A DNA stretch of 64,000 nucleotides from Alkalihalobacterium sp048323755 (GTDB taxonomy: Bacteria > Bacillota > Bacilli > Bacillales > Bacillaceae_F): positions 1 through 64,000 of the forward strand of contig NZ_JBLWFS010000019.1 in assembly GCF_048323755.1 (NCBI RefSeq), in the 5' to 3' direction. The number at the start of each line of letters is the position of its first letter. The first letter of the stretch is position 1. This document shows positions 42,044 through 50,610 of this stretch, one piece after another. The translations under genes and the position numbers were made by a program. The notes under the pieces were generated by a model, which worked only from the letters and a program-made list of their open reading frames with translations, did no database searches and was not told where the DNA came from.

Positions 42044-42862
42044 CTATATATCCTTCACAACGTTTTTAACTAGAGATAGAAAGTGCTCTTTAACTTGTTC
42101 TGTTGTTTCGATCACTTCATCGTGTGTCAAAGGTTGATCTAAAATCCCTGCTGCCATATTAGAAATACAAGAAATTCCAAGAACTTCGATACCAGAATGA
42201 CGAGCAACAATCACTTCAGGAACAGTAGACATTCCAACCGCATCTCCGCCAATCTTACGTATCATACGAACTTCAGCTGGCGTTTCATAGCAAGGACCCG
42301 TATTTCCTACGTAAACTCCTTCTTGAACTGAAATGTTTAGACTCTCAGCCACTCTTTTTGCTAAACTACGTAAGCTTGGAGAGTAAGCATTCGACATATC
42401 AGGAAAACGAACCCCAAACTCTGGATCATTTCGACCAATAAGTGGGTTTTGATTCATATTATTAATATGATCACTAATAATCATTAGATCACCAGCTTGG
42501 AAACTTTCATTTACACCGCCAGCCGCGTTCGTTACGATCACAGTCTGTACTCCTAATTCTTTCATAACCCGAACAGGAAACGTTACTTTTTCTAGCGTAT
42601 AGCCTTCGTAAAAGTGAAATCTTCCTTGCATCGCGACTACATCTTTTCCTTGTAATGTCCCTAGTACGAGTTGACCGGCATGACCTTCAACAGTTGATAC
42701 TGGAAAATTCGGTATTTGATCGTATGGGATTTTCACCGGATTTTCAATTTCTTCTGCCAGTACTCCTAGTCCTGAGCCTAATATAAGACCAATTTGAGGT
42801 TTCTTATTAAATTTACTACGAATATATTCCGCAGCTTCTGTCATCAATTGCTTGTTTATCAT
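42044..42862 (-). CDS. pupG: Purine nucleoside phosphorylase, canonical
   Basis: Phosphorolysis of inosine and guanosine (and deoxy forms). 272 residues with all trimeric PNP landmarks: GSGLGVLAEEIENP (phosphate loop), MQGRFHFYEGYT, VTNAAGGVNES, GPCYETPAE with Glu193, and ISCISNMAAG with Asn235. AGGAGGAGATAAG precedes the ATG. It occupies the place of pupG between deoB (drm) and dacF in B. subtilis. Confidence 0.93.
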   Translation of the reverse strand: MINKQLMTEAAEYIRSKFNKKPQIGLILGSGLGVLAEEIENPVKIPYDQIPNFPVSTVEGHAGQLVLGTLQGKDVVAMQGRFHFYEGYTLEKVTFPVRVMKELGVQTVIVTNAAGGVNESFQAGDLMIISDHINNMNQNPLIGRNDPEFGVRFPDMSNAYSPSLRSLAKRVAESLNISVQEGVYVGNTGPCYETPAEVRMIRKIGGDAVGMSTVPEVIVARHSGIEVLGISCISNMAAGILDQPLTHDEVIETTEQVKEHFLSLVKNVVKDI

Positions 42863-42873
42863 CTTATCTCCTC

Positions 42874-44055
42874 CTAAATTTCATTTAAGAAGCTAGTACC
42901 GTATGCAGGCATTTTCACAGAAAAATTATCAGCAACAGTTGCTCCTACATCAGCGAAAGTTTGCCTAATCGATAAATCTTTACCGACTTCTATGCCTTTG
43001 TAGTAAACAAGAAGAGGCACAAATTCTCGCGTATGATCGGTACCCTGGTGGGTAGGGTCATTACCATGATCTGCTGTAATAATGAGCAAATCATCATCTA
43101 CTAGTTGTTCGAGAACATCAGCTAATTGTTGATCGAAGGCTTCTAGAGCTTTGCCGTATCCTTCTGGATCTCTTCTGTGACCAAAGTTTGCATCAAAATC
43201 AACTAGATTTAAGAAGCTAATTCCGGTAAAGTCCATATTGATACTTTCTAACAATTTGTCCATCCCATCATCATTTGACGTTGTTCGCATGGACTGAGTA
43301 ATTCCTTCACCATCATAGATGTCACTAATTTTCCCAATAGCGATGGAGTCAAGTTGTGCATCTGCTAATTCATTCATTACCGTACGACCAAATGGCTTTA
43401 TCGCATAATCATGGCGATTGGCCGTTCGTTGCCAGTTTCCTTTTTCTCCAATAAAAGGTCTTGCGATTATTCTGCCGACCATATATTTTGGATCCATTGT
43501 AAGTTCACGTACTTTTTTACAAATATCATATAACTCATCAATCGGTACAACGTTTTCATGGGCGGCAATTTGAAGAACAGAATCAGCTGAAGTATAGACG
43601 ATGATCGCACCTTTCTCCACATGTTCTTGACCTAACTCTTTTAAAATTTCTGTCCCACTGGCTACCTTATTTCCAATTACTTTGCGACCTGTAATCTCCT
43701 CAATCTTTTCGATTAATTCATTTGGAAACCCTTCTGGAAATGTAAGAAATGGCTCTTGTATGTTAAGACCCATTATTTCCCAATGTCCAGTCATTGTATC
43801 TTTACCATTTGATGCTTCCTGCATTTTTCCAAAATGAGCAAGCGGTTGATTGGCTTTGGGTATACCTTTAATTTCCTTTATATTACTTAAACCTAACTTT
43901 GCCATATTCGGCATATGTAATCCATTCATATGTTCTGCTATATGACCTAATGTATCTGCACCTTCATCATTAAACTTGGCTGCATCAGGCGCTTCTCCAA
44001 TACCAACTGAGTCCATCACAACTATAAAAATTCTTTTAAAACGATAAGTTGACAT
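42874..44055 (-). CDS. deoB: Phosphopentomutase
   Basis: Interconverts (deoxy)ribose 1-phosphate and 5-phosphate, feeding the products of the phosphorylases encoded downstream into central metabolism. 393 residues of the alkaline-phosphatase superfamily. The metal site and phospho-Thr region are in VVMDSVGIGEAPDA and NGKDTMTGHWE. DFDANFGHRRDPEGYG, ITADHGNDPTHQGTDHTRE and GTSFL complete the site. Called drm in B. subtilis. GGAGGTC lies upstream of the ATG. Confidence 0.95.
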   Translation of the reverse strand: MSTYRFKRIFIVVMDSVGIGEAPDAAKFNDEGADTLGHIAEHMNGLHMPNMAKLGLSNIKEIKGIPKANQPLAHFGKMQEASNGKDTMTGHWEIMGLNIQEPFLTFPEGFPNELIEKIEEITGRKVIGNKVASGTEILKELGQEHVEKGAIIVYTSADSVLQIAAHENVVPIDELYDICKKVRELTMDPKYMVGRIIARPFIGEKGNWQRTANRHDYAIKPFGRTVMNELADAQLDSIAIGKISDIYDGEGITQSMRTTSNDDGMDKLLESINMDFTGISFLNLVDFDANFGHRRDPEGYGKALEAFDQQLADVLEQLVDDDLLIITADHGNDPTHQGTDHTREFVPLLVYYKGIEVGKDLSIRQTFADVGATVADNFSVKMPAYGTSFLNEI

Positions 44056-44221
44056 ATAATGACCTCCAATGCTTCGTACCTTTTTTTACTATACCCTAAC
44101 ACTATAGGAAATAATATGCACTACGTTATGTTAATTATAGAGCAAAACCCTATTAGTTAGGTTGTTACATTTTTTATATACTTCACTTGTCTGATGTCAG
44201 ACGTCTTGATCGAAAAAGAAA

Positions 44222-45112
44222 TTACGCCCTTGGGTGATACTGGGCGTACACATCTTTTAATCTTGCTTTTGTTACATGTGTATAAATTTGTGTTGTTGAA
44301 ATGTCAGCATGACCTAACATCTCTTGGACTGCACGTAAGTCTGCTCCATTTTCAAGTAAGTGGGTTGCAAAAGAGTGCCTTAACGTATGAGGCGTTAACT
44401 CTTTGTTTATATTTGCTTTTTGAGCCAACCCTTTTAATATTTTCCAAAAGCCTTGCCTTGTTAATGGCTTACCATGATGATTAACAAACACAATCTGATG
44501 TTGATTTTTCTTCATCAGTTTAGGTCTAGATTCAGATAAATACTTTTCAAAAGCTTCGCTAGCCTTCGAACCGAGTGGAATGATTCGTTCTTTATTTCCT
44601 TTTCCAATACAACGAACAAACCCCATCGTTATATGTACATCCTGCAGTTCGAGCTGGCATAGTTCAGAAACACGAATTCCTGTAGCATAGAGCACTTCAA
44701 GCATGGCTTGATTTCGAAGATCTAATTCTGTATTCCCACTCGGAGCCTCGAGCAAAGCCTCAACTTCTTTAGTAGAAAGTACTTTTGGTAACCTCTTAGC
44801 TGCCTTTGGAGTTTCGATATGTACAGTTGGATCTCCTTCAGCAATTTTTTCTCGCAAGCAAAATTGATGAAAAGATCGTATAGACGCAATCGTCCTAGCA
44901 ATTGTCGTATCAGCTCTACCTTTATCTTTTAAATAATATAAATAGTTTAATATTCCGTTTCGATCAAATGCATTGATAGAACTTATTTGTTCTACTTCTT
45001 TCATGTACTTCATATATTGACGCAAATCTCTACGATAGGATTCAATGGTATTACTCGAAAGTCCTCGTTCTACCATACTATAGTGGATAAAATCTTCAAT
45101 ATGATCTAGCAT
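44222..45112 (-). CDS. xerD: Site-specific tyrosine recombinase XerD (RipX)
   Basis: Resolves chromosome dimers at dif together with CodV/XerC. The start at 45112 has AGGGG eight bases upstream; a GTG six bases earlier touches that site. 296 residues, the same as B. subtilis RipX. Catalytic residues are Arg147 (ATGIRVSE), Lys171 (GKGNKER), His242-x-x-Arg245 (HTLRHSFATH), His268 (LGHADIS) and Tyr277. First gene of the run leading to deoB. It is a housekeeping recombinase, not a sign of a mobile element. Confidence 0.94.
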   Translation of the reverse strand: MLDHIEDFIHYSMVERGLSSNTIESYRRDLRQYMKYMKEVEQISSINAFDRNGILNYLYYLKDKGRADTTIARTIASIRSFHQFCLREKIAEGDPTVHIETPKAAKRLPKVLSTKEVEALLEAPSGNTELDLRNQAMLEVLYATGIRVSELCQLELQDVHITMGFVRCIGKGNKERIIPLGSKASEAFEKYLSESRPKLMKKNQHQIVFVNHHGKPLTRQGFWKILKGLAQKANINKELTPHTLRHSFATHLLENGADLRAVQEMLGHADISTTQIYTHVTKARLKDVYAQYHPRA

Positions 45113-45141
45113 GGCCACTTCCCCTAACCATTTAATGTGTG

Positions 45142-45372
45142 CTACTCTCCATAATGATAGAAAAACATTAACCTATCAAACCATGTCGGCTGTTCATTCA
45201 CTTGTTCCATTTGTATGACCTTTACAGCTCTTCCTTTCGGCTCATCGTATCGATGATAACTTTCATACTCTTCACTTACCCATAGAATACCATAATAGAA
45301 CAAAAGTGTGCATCCCATAAATAGTACAAAAACTTTTAGTGTATTCCAAATGGCCTCTAACCATGATTTCAT
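45142..45372 (-). CDS. yqzK: YqzK-like membrane protein (DUF4227)
   Basis: 76 residues from an ATG at 45372 (MKSWLEAIWN) with GGAGGTCGGAGTGAA upstream; an ATG at 45405 is in frame but lacks a site. One membrane segment (VLFMGCTLLFYYGILWV), then a charged extracytoplasmic or cytoplasmic tail ending WFDRLMFFYHYGE. It lies between fur and xerD as yqzK does in B. subtilis. Function unknown. Confidence 0.75.
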   Translation of the reverse strand: MKSWLEAIWNTLKVFVLFMGCTLLFYYGILWVSEEYESYHRYDEPKGRAVKVIQMEQVNEQPTWFDRLMFFYHYGE

Positions 45373-45560
45373 TTCACTCCGACCTCCTAGCAACCTTTCT
45401 AACAACAGAAGACCATTGAGAAAGGTAACTCTCTTAATACAAGATATGCCAAGATAAATCGTGTTTATACCTCATTAGTACAAGTTTCTATAAAAAGTAT
45501 AATATTTCTATTATCTTTGACCCATGAAGTGATACGGAAGGCCAGAACAGCAATATAAAA

Positions 45561-45587
45561 AACCCTTTTCAAATGAGCAAAAGGGTT
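45561..45587 (-). terminator. Terminator of fur
   Basis: 9-bp stem AACCCTTTT / AAAAGGGTT overlapping the fur stop codon, with T's following on the minus strand (45560-45556). Confidence 0.85.
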
Positions 45588-46047
45588 AATCACTTTCTTC
45601 TGTTGTTTTATTATCATGACATCTGTGACAGATCCCATGAAACGTTAAACGATGGTCTTTTATTTGAAAGTTAAAATCACGTTCTACAATTTTCTCTACA
45701 TCACCAAGAAGGTCTTCTTGAATTTCATCAACTGAACCACATTCAATACAAACTAAATGATGATGAAAATGGTCGGCGCCTTCTTTCCGTAAATCGTAAC
45801 GTGAAACACCGTCACCAAAGTTAATTTTGTCCACTACTTTTAGTTCAGTCAATAGCTCTAGCGTTCTATAAACTGTTGCTAAGCCAATTTCAGGTGACTT
45901 TTCTTTTACTAGAAGGTAAACATCTTCCGCACTCAGGTGATCTTCTTCATGTTCAAGTAGAACTCTCACTGTTGCTTCCCGCTGTGGCGTAAGCTTATAA
46001 CTTTGTGAATGAAGTTGCTTCTTTATCCGTTCAACTCGTTTCTCCAT
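45586..46047 (-). CDS. fur: Ferric uptake regulator Fur
   Basis: Iron-responsive repressor. 153 residues: an N-terminal winged helix (KLTPQREATVRVLLEHEEDHLSAEDVY, GLATVYRTLELL) and a C-terminal dimerisation domain with metal ligands in DHFHHHLVCIECG and the CHRCHD structural zinc pair. The position next to xerD-yqzK and spoIIM is that of yqkL, the fur gene of B. subtilis; this separates it from PerR and Zur. A Fur-box-like sequence lies 76 bases upstream. Confidence 0.9.
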   Translation of the reverse strand: MEKRVERIKKQLHSQSYKLTPQREATVRVLLEHEEDHLSAEDVYLLVKEKSPEIGLATVYRTLELLTELKVVDKINFGDGVSRYDLRKEGADHFHHHLVCIECGSVDEIQEDLLGDVEKIVERDFNFQIKDHRLTFHGICHRCHDNKTTEESD

Positions 46048-46122
46048 TCGGTTTACCCCCCCTCCATTGAAAACAAACGATAATCTTTATATATTATAAT
46101 GTTTCCAATAGAAGGTGTCAAA

Positions 46123-46137
46123 GGATAATCATTATTA
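46123..46137. promoter_or_regulatory. Candidate Fur box upstream of fur
   Basis: GGATAATCATTATTA matches the 7-1-7 Fur consensus TGATAATNATTATCA at 12 of 14 fixed positions. It lies in the fur promoter region between spoIIM and fur, suggesting autoregulation. Confidence 0.55.
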
Positions 46138-46171
46138 TTAACTAATTATAATTAATATTAAATAATAATAA

Positions 46172-46819
46172 TTACATAAAGTTACTGACAACAATTTTCA
46201 TTAAATAAGGAGAAATATACGCTTCAAATGCGGATGCTACCGCTAAGATCGCTCCGACACAGAGAATTAACATCGAGTACCTAATGAAAAGAGGAAAGAT
46301 GGGTTGATTACTTCTTTTTATAAATTGATTACGTATCATGATGAGTGAAAACGAAATCGCTCCAGTAGCGACAATGATAAAGGCTGGTACGAGCACAAAA
46401 TTTTGTGGCATAACCGAGACAAAAGAAAGGAGAAATCCTGACATGCCCATTTGATTAACTAAAAACCCTACGGTAAATCCTACGACAACTCCTTTTAAAA
46501 ACAATAATATGAGTATGACTGGAAGCCCTATAATTGATAAACCTAAGATCCACATTAAACCTACATACTTTGCATAGTGTGCAAAGCTCTGTGTGAACAT
46601 AGCCGATGATTGAGCAATTTGCCCGTCGGATACTTGCCCAAAAAATTGCGTTAAATACATGTATAAATCGTGTTTCTGTGTCAGGCTTAGACTGTTAACG
46701 ATAATTGCACCAAAAATAATTCCCATTAAAAATAAAATGGTCGTAAAAATATAAATGGAACGATTTTCATCTATATGACTGGCTACCACTTGTCCAAATC
46801 GATTGCGATTTCCTCTCAT
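46172..46819 (-). CDS. spoIIM: Stage II sporulation protein M
   Basis: Mother-cell membrane protein of the SpoIID-SpoIIM-SpoIIP engulfment machine. 215 residues, about five transmembrane helices (29-50, 85-115, 125-150 and so on); GVVVGFTVGFLVNQMG is typical. AGGAGGGGCC lies directly upstream of the ATG. A possible sigma E promoter (TCATAGA, 14 bases, CATAGATT) lies at about 46845-46875 on the minus strand; it is a weak match. Confidence 0.92.
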   Translation of the reverse strand: MRGNRNRFGQVVASHIDENRSIYIFTTILFLMGIIFGAIIVNSLSLTQKHDLYMYLTQFFGQVSDGQIAQSSAMFTQSFAHYAKYVGLMWILGLSIIGLPVILILLFLKGVVVGFTVGFLVNQMGMSGFLLSFVSVMPQNFVLVPAFIIVATGAISFSLIMIRNQFIKRSNQPIFPLFIRYSMLILCVGAILAVASAFEAYISPYLMKIVVSNFM

Positions 46820-46896
46820 TATGGCCCCTCCTAAACATCCTGTTAGTTAAATCTATGATATTTAGTAGAGGTCTATGACTGGAAATCTATTAATTT

Positions 46897-48057
46897 TTAT
46901 TCCACCTTCCCGTACTTCCCCGCACCACCCGCACTGATGGATAATTCCCCTGTTCGACTCAATACAATAGCCTTAGCAACGGGCTCACTCACTACTTCTT
47001 TTAACTGTGACAAGCTGGTGTGGTGAATAATGTTCATTTCATTTCCAAAGTAATCTCTTAATTTCATTAATGTTTTTGGACCTAGCTTTGGTATGAACTC
47101 TAATGGAACTTGGTGAACATAAGGCGGCCGGTTTACTTTTTTATGATTTGGATCGTTTAATTCCTCCAGTCTTTCAAATACACCTTTTGTAATTTTACTG
47201 CTTGAACACTTTGGACAAACCGTTTGTTCACCCACATGAGTGAAACATTGTTCACAAGATGTATGATAATACTTACCGAGTCTTGGATGTAGACCAAAGT
47301 TCTTAACAATCATTCTCCCTTTTTTATAATGAAGGGCCAAAACTAATTCGTTGAAGCTTGGCTCTTCCATTTGGACAAGTTGATATTCTCTTCCTATTTT
47401 CTCTAAAGAATGAGCGTCAGAATTAGAAACGAACGAAATGTTTGATAATTCCGCAATTCCGTTTACTAGATTTGTGTCTGAACTTAATCCTAACTCAATT
47501 GCATCAATATCGGAAAGTTGGAAAACTTCAGTTAAACTCTTTTGAACGCCTTTCCCGTATATCCCTTTATGAGGTGTAAAGGCATGGGCTGGTATGAAAA
47601 TTCCATCAAGGTCTTTCACCTTTAATTGGATACTATCACTATTTTCATACACCCTTTGTGTGCTTAGTGTTATATTGGTTACACGTTCAGATAGCCACTC
47701 ACTAAAGGTAACCATCGCTTCAATCGTCGGGAAGTACGTTAATACATGAAATGGTCCATCGCAACTCTCATGATAAATCTCCAATTCAGAACCTAAAATA
47801 AGTACCAATCCATTAGAAAATTGAATTCCACCACCAGTAAGCTCTTTAGCTTCACCCTTATGTATACAACCTCTTAACTCCTCGATAACTTCTGGCGAGT
47901 GAGAGTCAATGATGCCAACAATATTTAATCCTTTTACCCGATTACTGTAATCTACAATGTTAGTTAGTGTTAACGACTTAGATGCTGTAATTTTTACAGG
48001 CTTCCCCGATTTAGTTCTTCCTATATGAATGTGCAAATCTACAAAGTATTGCGGCAA
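46897..48057 (-). CDS. Endonuclease Q family protein (YqxK)
   Basis: PHP-domain DNA endonuclease expected to cut 5' of deaminated bases (uracil, hypoxanthine) in DNA. About 386 residues from TTG 48057, which has AAGGTG six bases upstream; a GTG at 48066 is also possible. Metal ligands are in DLHIHIG, IIDSHSP, GSELEIY, PAHAFTPHKG and SNSDAHS. A zinc ribbon CEQC...CPKC lies near residue 270. A helix-hairpin-helix segment IPKLGPKTLMKLRDYFG follows. Next to nudF as in B. subtilis. Both clean damaged nucleotides or DNA, which may explain the pairing. Confidence 0.85.
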   Translation of the reverse strand: MPQYFVDLHIHIGRTKSGKPVKITASKSLTLTNIVDYSNRVKGLNIVGIIDSHSPEVIEELRGCIHKGEAKELTGGGIQFSNGLVLILGSELEIYHESCDGPFHVLTYFPTIEAMVTFSEWLSERVTNITLSTQRVYENSDSIQLKVKDLDGIFIPAHAFTPHKGIYGKGVQKSLTEVFQLSDIDAIELGLSSDTNLVNGIAELSNISFVSNSDAHSLEKIGREYQLVQMEEPSFNELVLALHYKKGRMIVKNFGLHPRLGKYYHTSCEQCFTHVGEQTVCPKCSSSKITKGVFERLEELNDPNHKKVNRPPYVHQVPLEFIPKLGPKTLMKLRDYFGNEMNIIHHTSLSQLKEVVSEPVAKAIVLSRTGELSISAGGAGKYGKVE

Positions 48058-48067
48058 TCGTATCACC

Positions 48068-48610
48068 TTATTTTTGGTTTTTTAGTTTTAACCATTGAAC
48101 AGCAAAGGCTGTTTTTGCATCAAAGATTTCATTCGTTTCAATCATCTTTTCAGCTTCTTCTAATGTTACTTCTATCTTCTCGACAAATTCATCTTCATCT
48201 GTATTTGCTACTCCTGACTCTAATTGATCTGTGTAAAAAATATGGACTAATTCATCTGCAAACCCAGGTGAAGTGTAGAAAGAAATAATTTTTTCCAATT
48301 GGTTGGTCTTATACCCAGTTTCTTCTTCTAATTCTCTTACTGCACACACTTCAGGCTTCTCTCCTTTTTCGAGTTTACCTGCTGGGATTTCAACGATTGC
48401 TCGTTCAAGTGGTTTTCTAAACTGGCGTATAAGTACTATTTTTCCTTCTTTCGTGACAGGTATAATAGCAACAGCTCCTGGGTGTTTTACAAGCTCTCTT
48501 TTACTTGTTTTCCCATCTGGTAACTCAACATCCTCTAAAACGACATCAATAATACGCCCTTCATACAATGTTTCTGATTTAAGTGTTTTTTCATAGAATT
48601 GTTTTGACAT
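48068..48610 (-). CDS. nudF: ADP-ribose pyrophosphatase NudF
   Basis: Nudix hydrolase splitting ADP-ribose to AMP and ribose 5-phosphate. 180 residues, the usual length. The Nudix box is complete: GKLEKGEKPEVCAVRELEEE followed by TGY. AIIPVTKEGKIVLIRQFRKP precedes it. It is divergent from mciZ and upstream of endoQ. Confidence 0.93.
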   Translation of the reverse strand: MSKQFYEKTLKSETLYEGRIIDVVLEDVELPDGKTSKRELVKHPGAVAIIPVTKEGKIVLIRQFRKPLERAIVEIPAGKLEKGEKPEVCAVRELEEETGYKTNQLEKIISFYTSPGFADELVHIFYTDQLESGVANTDEDEFVEKIEVTLEEAEKMIETNEIFDAKTAFAVQWLKLKNQK

Positions 48611-48647
48611 ATATCATATCCCCCAGTTCTAAATCATATTAATTTTA

Positions 48648-48655
48648 CATACAGT
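48648..48655 (+). promoter_or_regulatory. Candidate sigma E -10 element of mciZ
   Basis: CATACAGT matches the sigma E -10 consensus CATACAMT at 7 of 8 positions, 47 bases before the mciZ ATG. The -35 region (TCTAAAT, 14 bases upstream) is a poor match. mciZ is a sigma E gene in B. subtilis. Confidence 0.45.
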
Positions 48656-48702
48656 CTATCATAGTTGTTTAGAGATTCTTACCTATTACAAGAGGTGAAG
48701 TT

Positions 48703-48834
48703 ATGAAAGTTTATATAACCAATAAAGGGGTCACTTTAGTCGGTAAGGCATGGCAAGTTAAAGCGCTTTTAAAACAATATATGAAAAGATACGAAACCGT
48801 TGAGCAATGGAGAAATAGTACAACCAAACGTTAA
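48703..48834 (+). CDS. mciZ: Cell division inhibitor MciZ (mother cell inhibitor of FtsZ)
   Basis: 43-codon gene beginning MKVYITNKGVTLVGKAWQVK. The GVxLVGKAW core and the following RYETVEQW segment agree with the 40-residue MciZ peptide of B. subtilis, which caps FtsZ filaments and blocks Z-rings in the mother cell during sporulation. AGAGGTGAAGTT supplies the ribosome site. The place, divergent from nudF, is the same as in B. subtilis. Its stop codon overlaps the convergent DUF3866 gene by three to four bases. It is too short for ordinary gene-length cut-offs. Confidence 0.88.
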   Translation: MKVYITNKGVTLVGKAWQVKALLKQYMKRYETVEQWRNSTTKR

Positions 48835-49913
48835 TCTTTTCTCTTTTGATTGATTACAGTAAACACAGCTGCTGCAACGGTATAAAAAAACGTTGGGTCG
48901 TCCTCAAACGTTCTCCCCATCGTTTTTATTTGTTTCGGATACCATTTTAATGCTCCTGCTAGTTCTTCTTGAAAAGATTTTGTTTCCACCCATTTGATGC
49001 AATGTTGCTCTTGTATAGACTCCACTTGTTCCCTGAGAGTTTCCGCTTGATGAGAATTTGATAGAAGCGGTAATGGGACCAGACTTTTACTCCATGTAAA
49101 CTTCTTTAATGGTGTCAATGTATGATGGCTGATGCCATAATGTCTTTCTCTCTCATCAGCAAAGGATATCCTTGGTATCCATACAGGTTGCCCCTCTAAA
49201 CTTCCAACAATATTCGCCCAATTCGCTAATTCCATTCCACTAAAACCATAAACGGTACCTGTTCCAACGACACCAGGTCCTAAGGTTATAAGAATAACAT
49301 CACTCTTTAACTTCTGATCGGCATATTGAATTGCTGTGATTAGATTAACTGCCTCAAATTCCCCTCCAAATGCTTGGCCTACGGTAATCGAATGAAACTG
49401 TTCTTCTTTACTTAAAATCCTCAAATGTTCACTTATCTTTAACGGCAATGCCGCTTCATCACTAATAATCACCGTTAATTTCATACTTGCAGAAAAACTT
49501 TTTATTAAACCGTAAACAAGTGGCAGCATACTGTGTAATTCTGCTAGTAAAACTGGTCGCTCGTTCAAGCTAAAGGATGTATGAAACAACGAGTGTTCTT
49601 CACTTTCTTGTGCTTCCACAGCTAGAACACTATGTTGATTAGGCATATATCTGACTTTCATAATATGACCATCAGTTGTCAATTCTTTATGTGAATGAGC
49701 TTGAGGAATTGCTTTTACAATATCCCAACCACCCGTACCTAGTTTTAGCTCAGTTGCCGTTACGTTAACAACAACTTCTTGGTGCTCTTGTACTTTCGGA
49801 AAGAACGTACGATACAAGATCGCGCGCCCCGCTCCACCAGACGTTTCTAATAGCTGTATATCATCGTCTTCAAAAATAATCTTTCTTACAATGACTACCT
49901 CATCCCTATACAT
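48831..49913 (-). CDS. DUF3866 family protein
   Basis: About 360 residues from the ATG at 49913 (MYRDEVVIVRK); AGGAG lies 11 bases upstream, and start codons up to 49964 are possible. Soluble alpha/beta protein without a signal peptide. Notable glycine-rich motifs are TSGGAGRAILYRTFFP, VGQAFGGEFEAVNLITAI, ITLGPGVVGTGTVYGFSGME and RISFADERERHYGISHHTLTPL. I assign it to DUF3866, a family of unknown function in Bacillales and other Firmicutes, from memory. It converges on mciZ. Confidence 0.6.
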   Translation of the reverse strand: MYRDEVVIVRKIIFEDDDIQLLETSGGAGRAILYRTFFPKVQEHQEVVVNVTATELKLGTGGWDIVKAIPQAHSHKELTTDGHIMKVRYMPNQHSVLAVEAQESEEHSLFHTSFSLNERPVLLAELHSMLPLVYGLIKSFSASMKLTVIISDEAALPLKISEHLRILSKEEQFHSITVGQAFGGEFEAVNLITAIQYADQKLKSDVILITLGPGVVGTGTVYGFSGMELANWANIVGSLEGQPVWIPRISFADERERHYGISHHTLTPLKKFTWSKSLVPLPLLSNSHQAETLREQVESIQEQHCIKWVETKSFQEELAGALKWYPKQIKTMGRTFEDDPTFFYTVAAAVFTVINQKRKD

Positions 49914-49984
49914 AACAACACTCACTCCTACTCCGTAAACACACACCCTTACTATCATAACCAATATTTAACAAACTATGTATA

Positions 49985-50032
49985 GGTACGCGGCACCATT
50001 AGTGCTTTAGTGTGTTAATGGTGCCACGTACC
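49985..50032. repeat. Strong inverted repeat between the tlpA-like and DUF3866 genes
   Basis: GGTACGCGGCACCATTA (49985-50001) pairs with TAATGGTGCCACGTACC (50016-50032) except at one position, with a 14-base loop. It lies 21 bases beyond the tlpA-like terminator. There is no clear T run on the minus strand; on the plus strand TTTATTG follows. Confidence 0.7.
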
Positions 50033-50052
50033 TTTATTGCTGTAAATCAAGA

Positions 50053-50079
50053 AAGGAGACTGATTTAATCAGTCTCCTT
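50053..50079. terminator. Terminator of the tlpA-like gene
   Basis: 12-bp perfect stem AAGGAGACTGAT (50053-50064) / ATCAGTCTCCTT (50068-50079), overlapping the stop codon region; TTTC follows on the minus strand. Confidence 0.75.
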
Positions 50080-50610
50080 CGCTATTGGCAGGGCTAGGCG
50101 TTCGAGCATTTCATAGTTTACTTCACCGCGTACAACTTGTTGGATCACGCGGTCTCGGTCAATAATATAAGTCATTGGGAAGCCAGGTGGTTGGTACGTA
50201 TTGTTAACCTCTCCTTCGATATCAAGGAGCGTTGGCAGAGTCACATTTACCTCTTCCATGAAATTCTGTATATCTTCTTCTACCGTTGCTCTTCTTTCGT
50301 AGTAGTACATATTTACAGTTACGACTTGGAGGCCCAGATCCCCATAATCATCTTGAAATTGCATGAAATCCGGCATTTCATCCTTACAAGGAGGACACCA
50401 CGTCGCCCAGAAATTTAAGATAATCACATCTCCTTCATAGTCAGAAAGAGACGCTTCAACACCTTCTTCACCCCAGACAGGTAAAGTAAAATCAATTGCT
50501 TTCAATCCTTTTTCAACACCTAAAGGCTTTTCCCGGTCTGTGGCGATAACAAAAATTATTAAGCCCGCAGCAATAACTAAAGTAAGAATACTAATTAAGC
50601 GTCTATTCAA
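50065..50610 (-). CDS. TlpA/ResA-like membrane-anchored thioredoxin
   Basis: 181 residues from a TTG with GAGGGA upstream. N-terminal anchor (residues 6-24), then an extracytoplasmic AhpC/TSA-type thioredoxin domain with the active site CPPC in FWATWCPPCKDEMP, and a PGFPMTYIID cis-proline region. It is a paralogue of ResA at 5679-6206, with the same CPPC. A thiol-disulfide role outside the membrane is likely. It could act in cytochrome maturation or, like StoA, in the spore; nothing nearby decides. Confidence 0.85.
   Translation of the reverse strand: MNRRLISILTLVIAAGLIIFVIATDREKPLGVEKGLKAIDFTLPVWGEEGVEASLSDYEGDVIILNFWATWCPPCKDEMPDFMQFQDDYGDLGLQVVTVNMYYYERRATVEEDIQNFMEEVNVTLPTLLDIEGEVNNTYQPPGFPMTYIIDRDRVIQQVVRGEVNYEMLERLALPIAKETD

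Noticed and set aside
44188..44206. Small palindrome GTCTGATGTCAGAC after xerD
   Set aside because: Only six base pairs with no T-run; does not fit a cre site or a terminator.
44222..45112. Tyrosine recombinase as evidence of an integrated element
   Set aside because: Length, catalytic residues and neighbours identify it as housekeeping XerD/RipX; no att-like repeats surround it.
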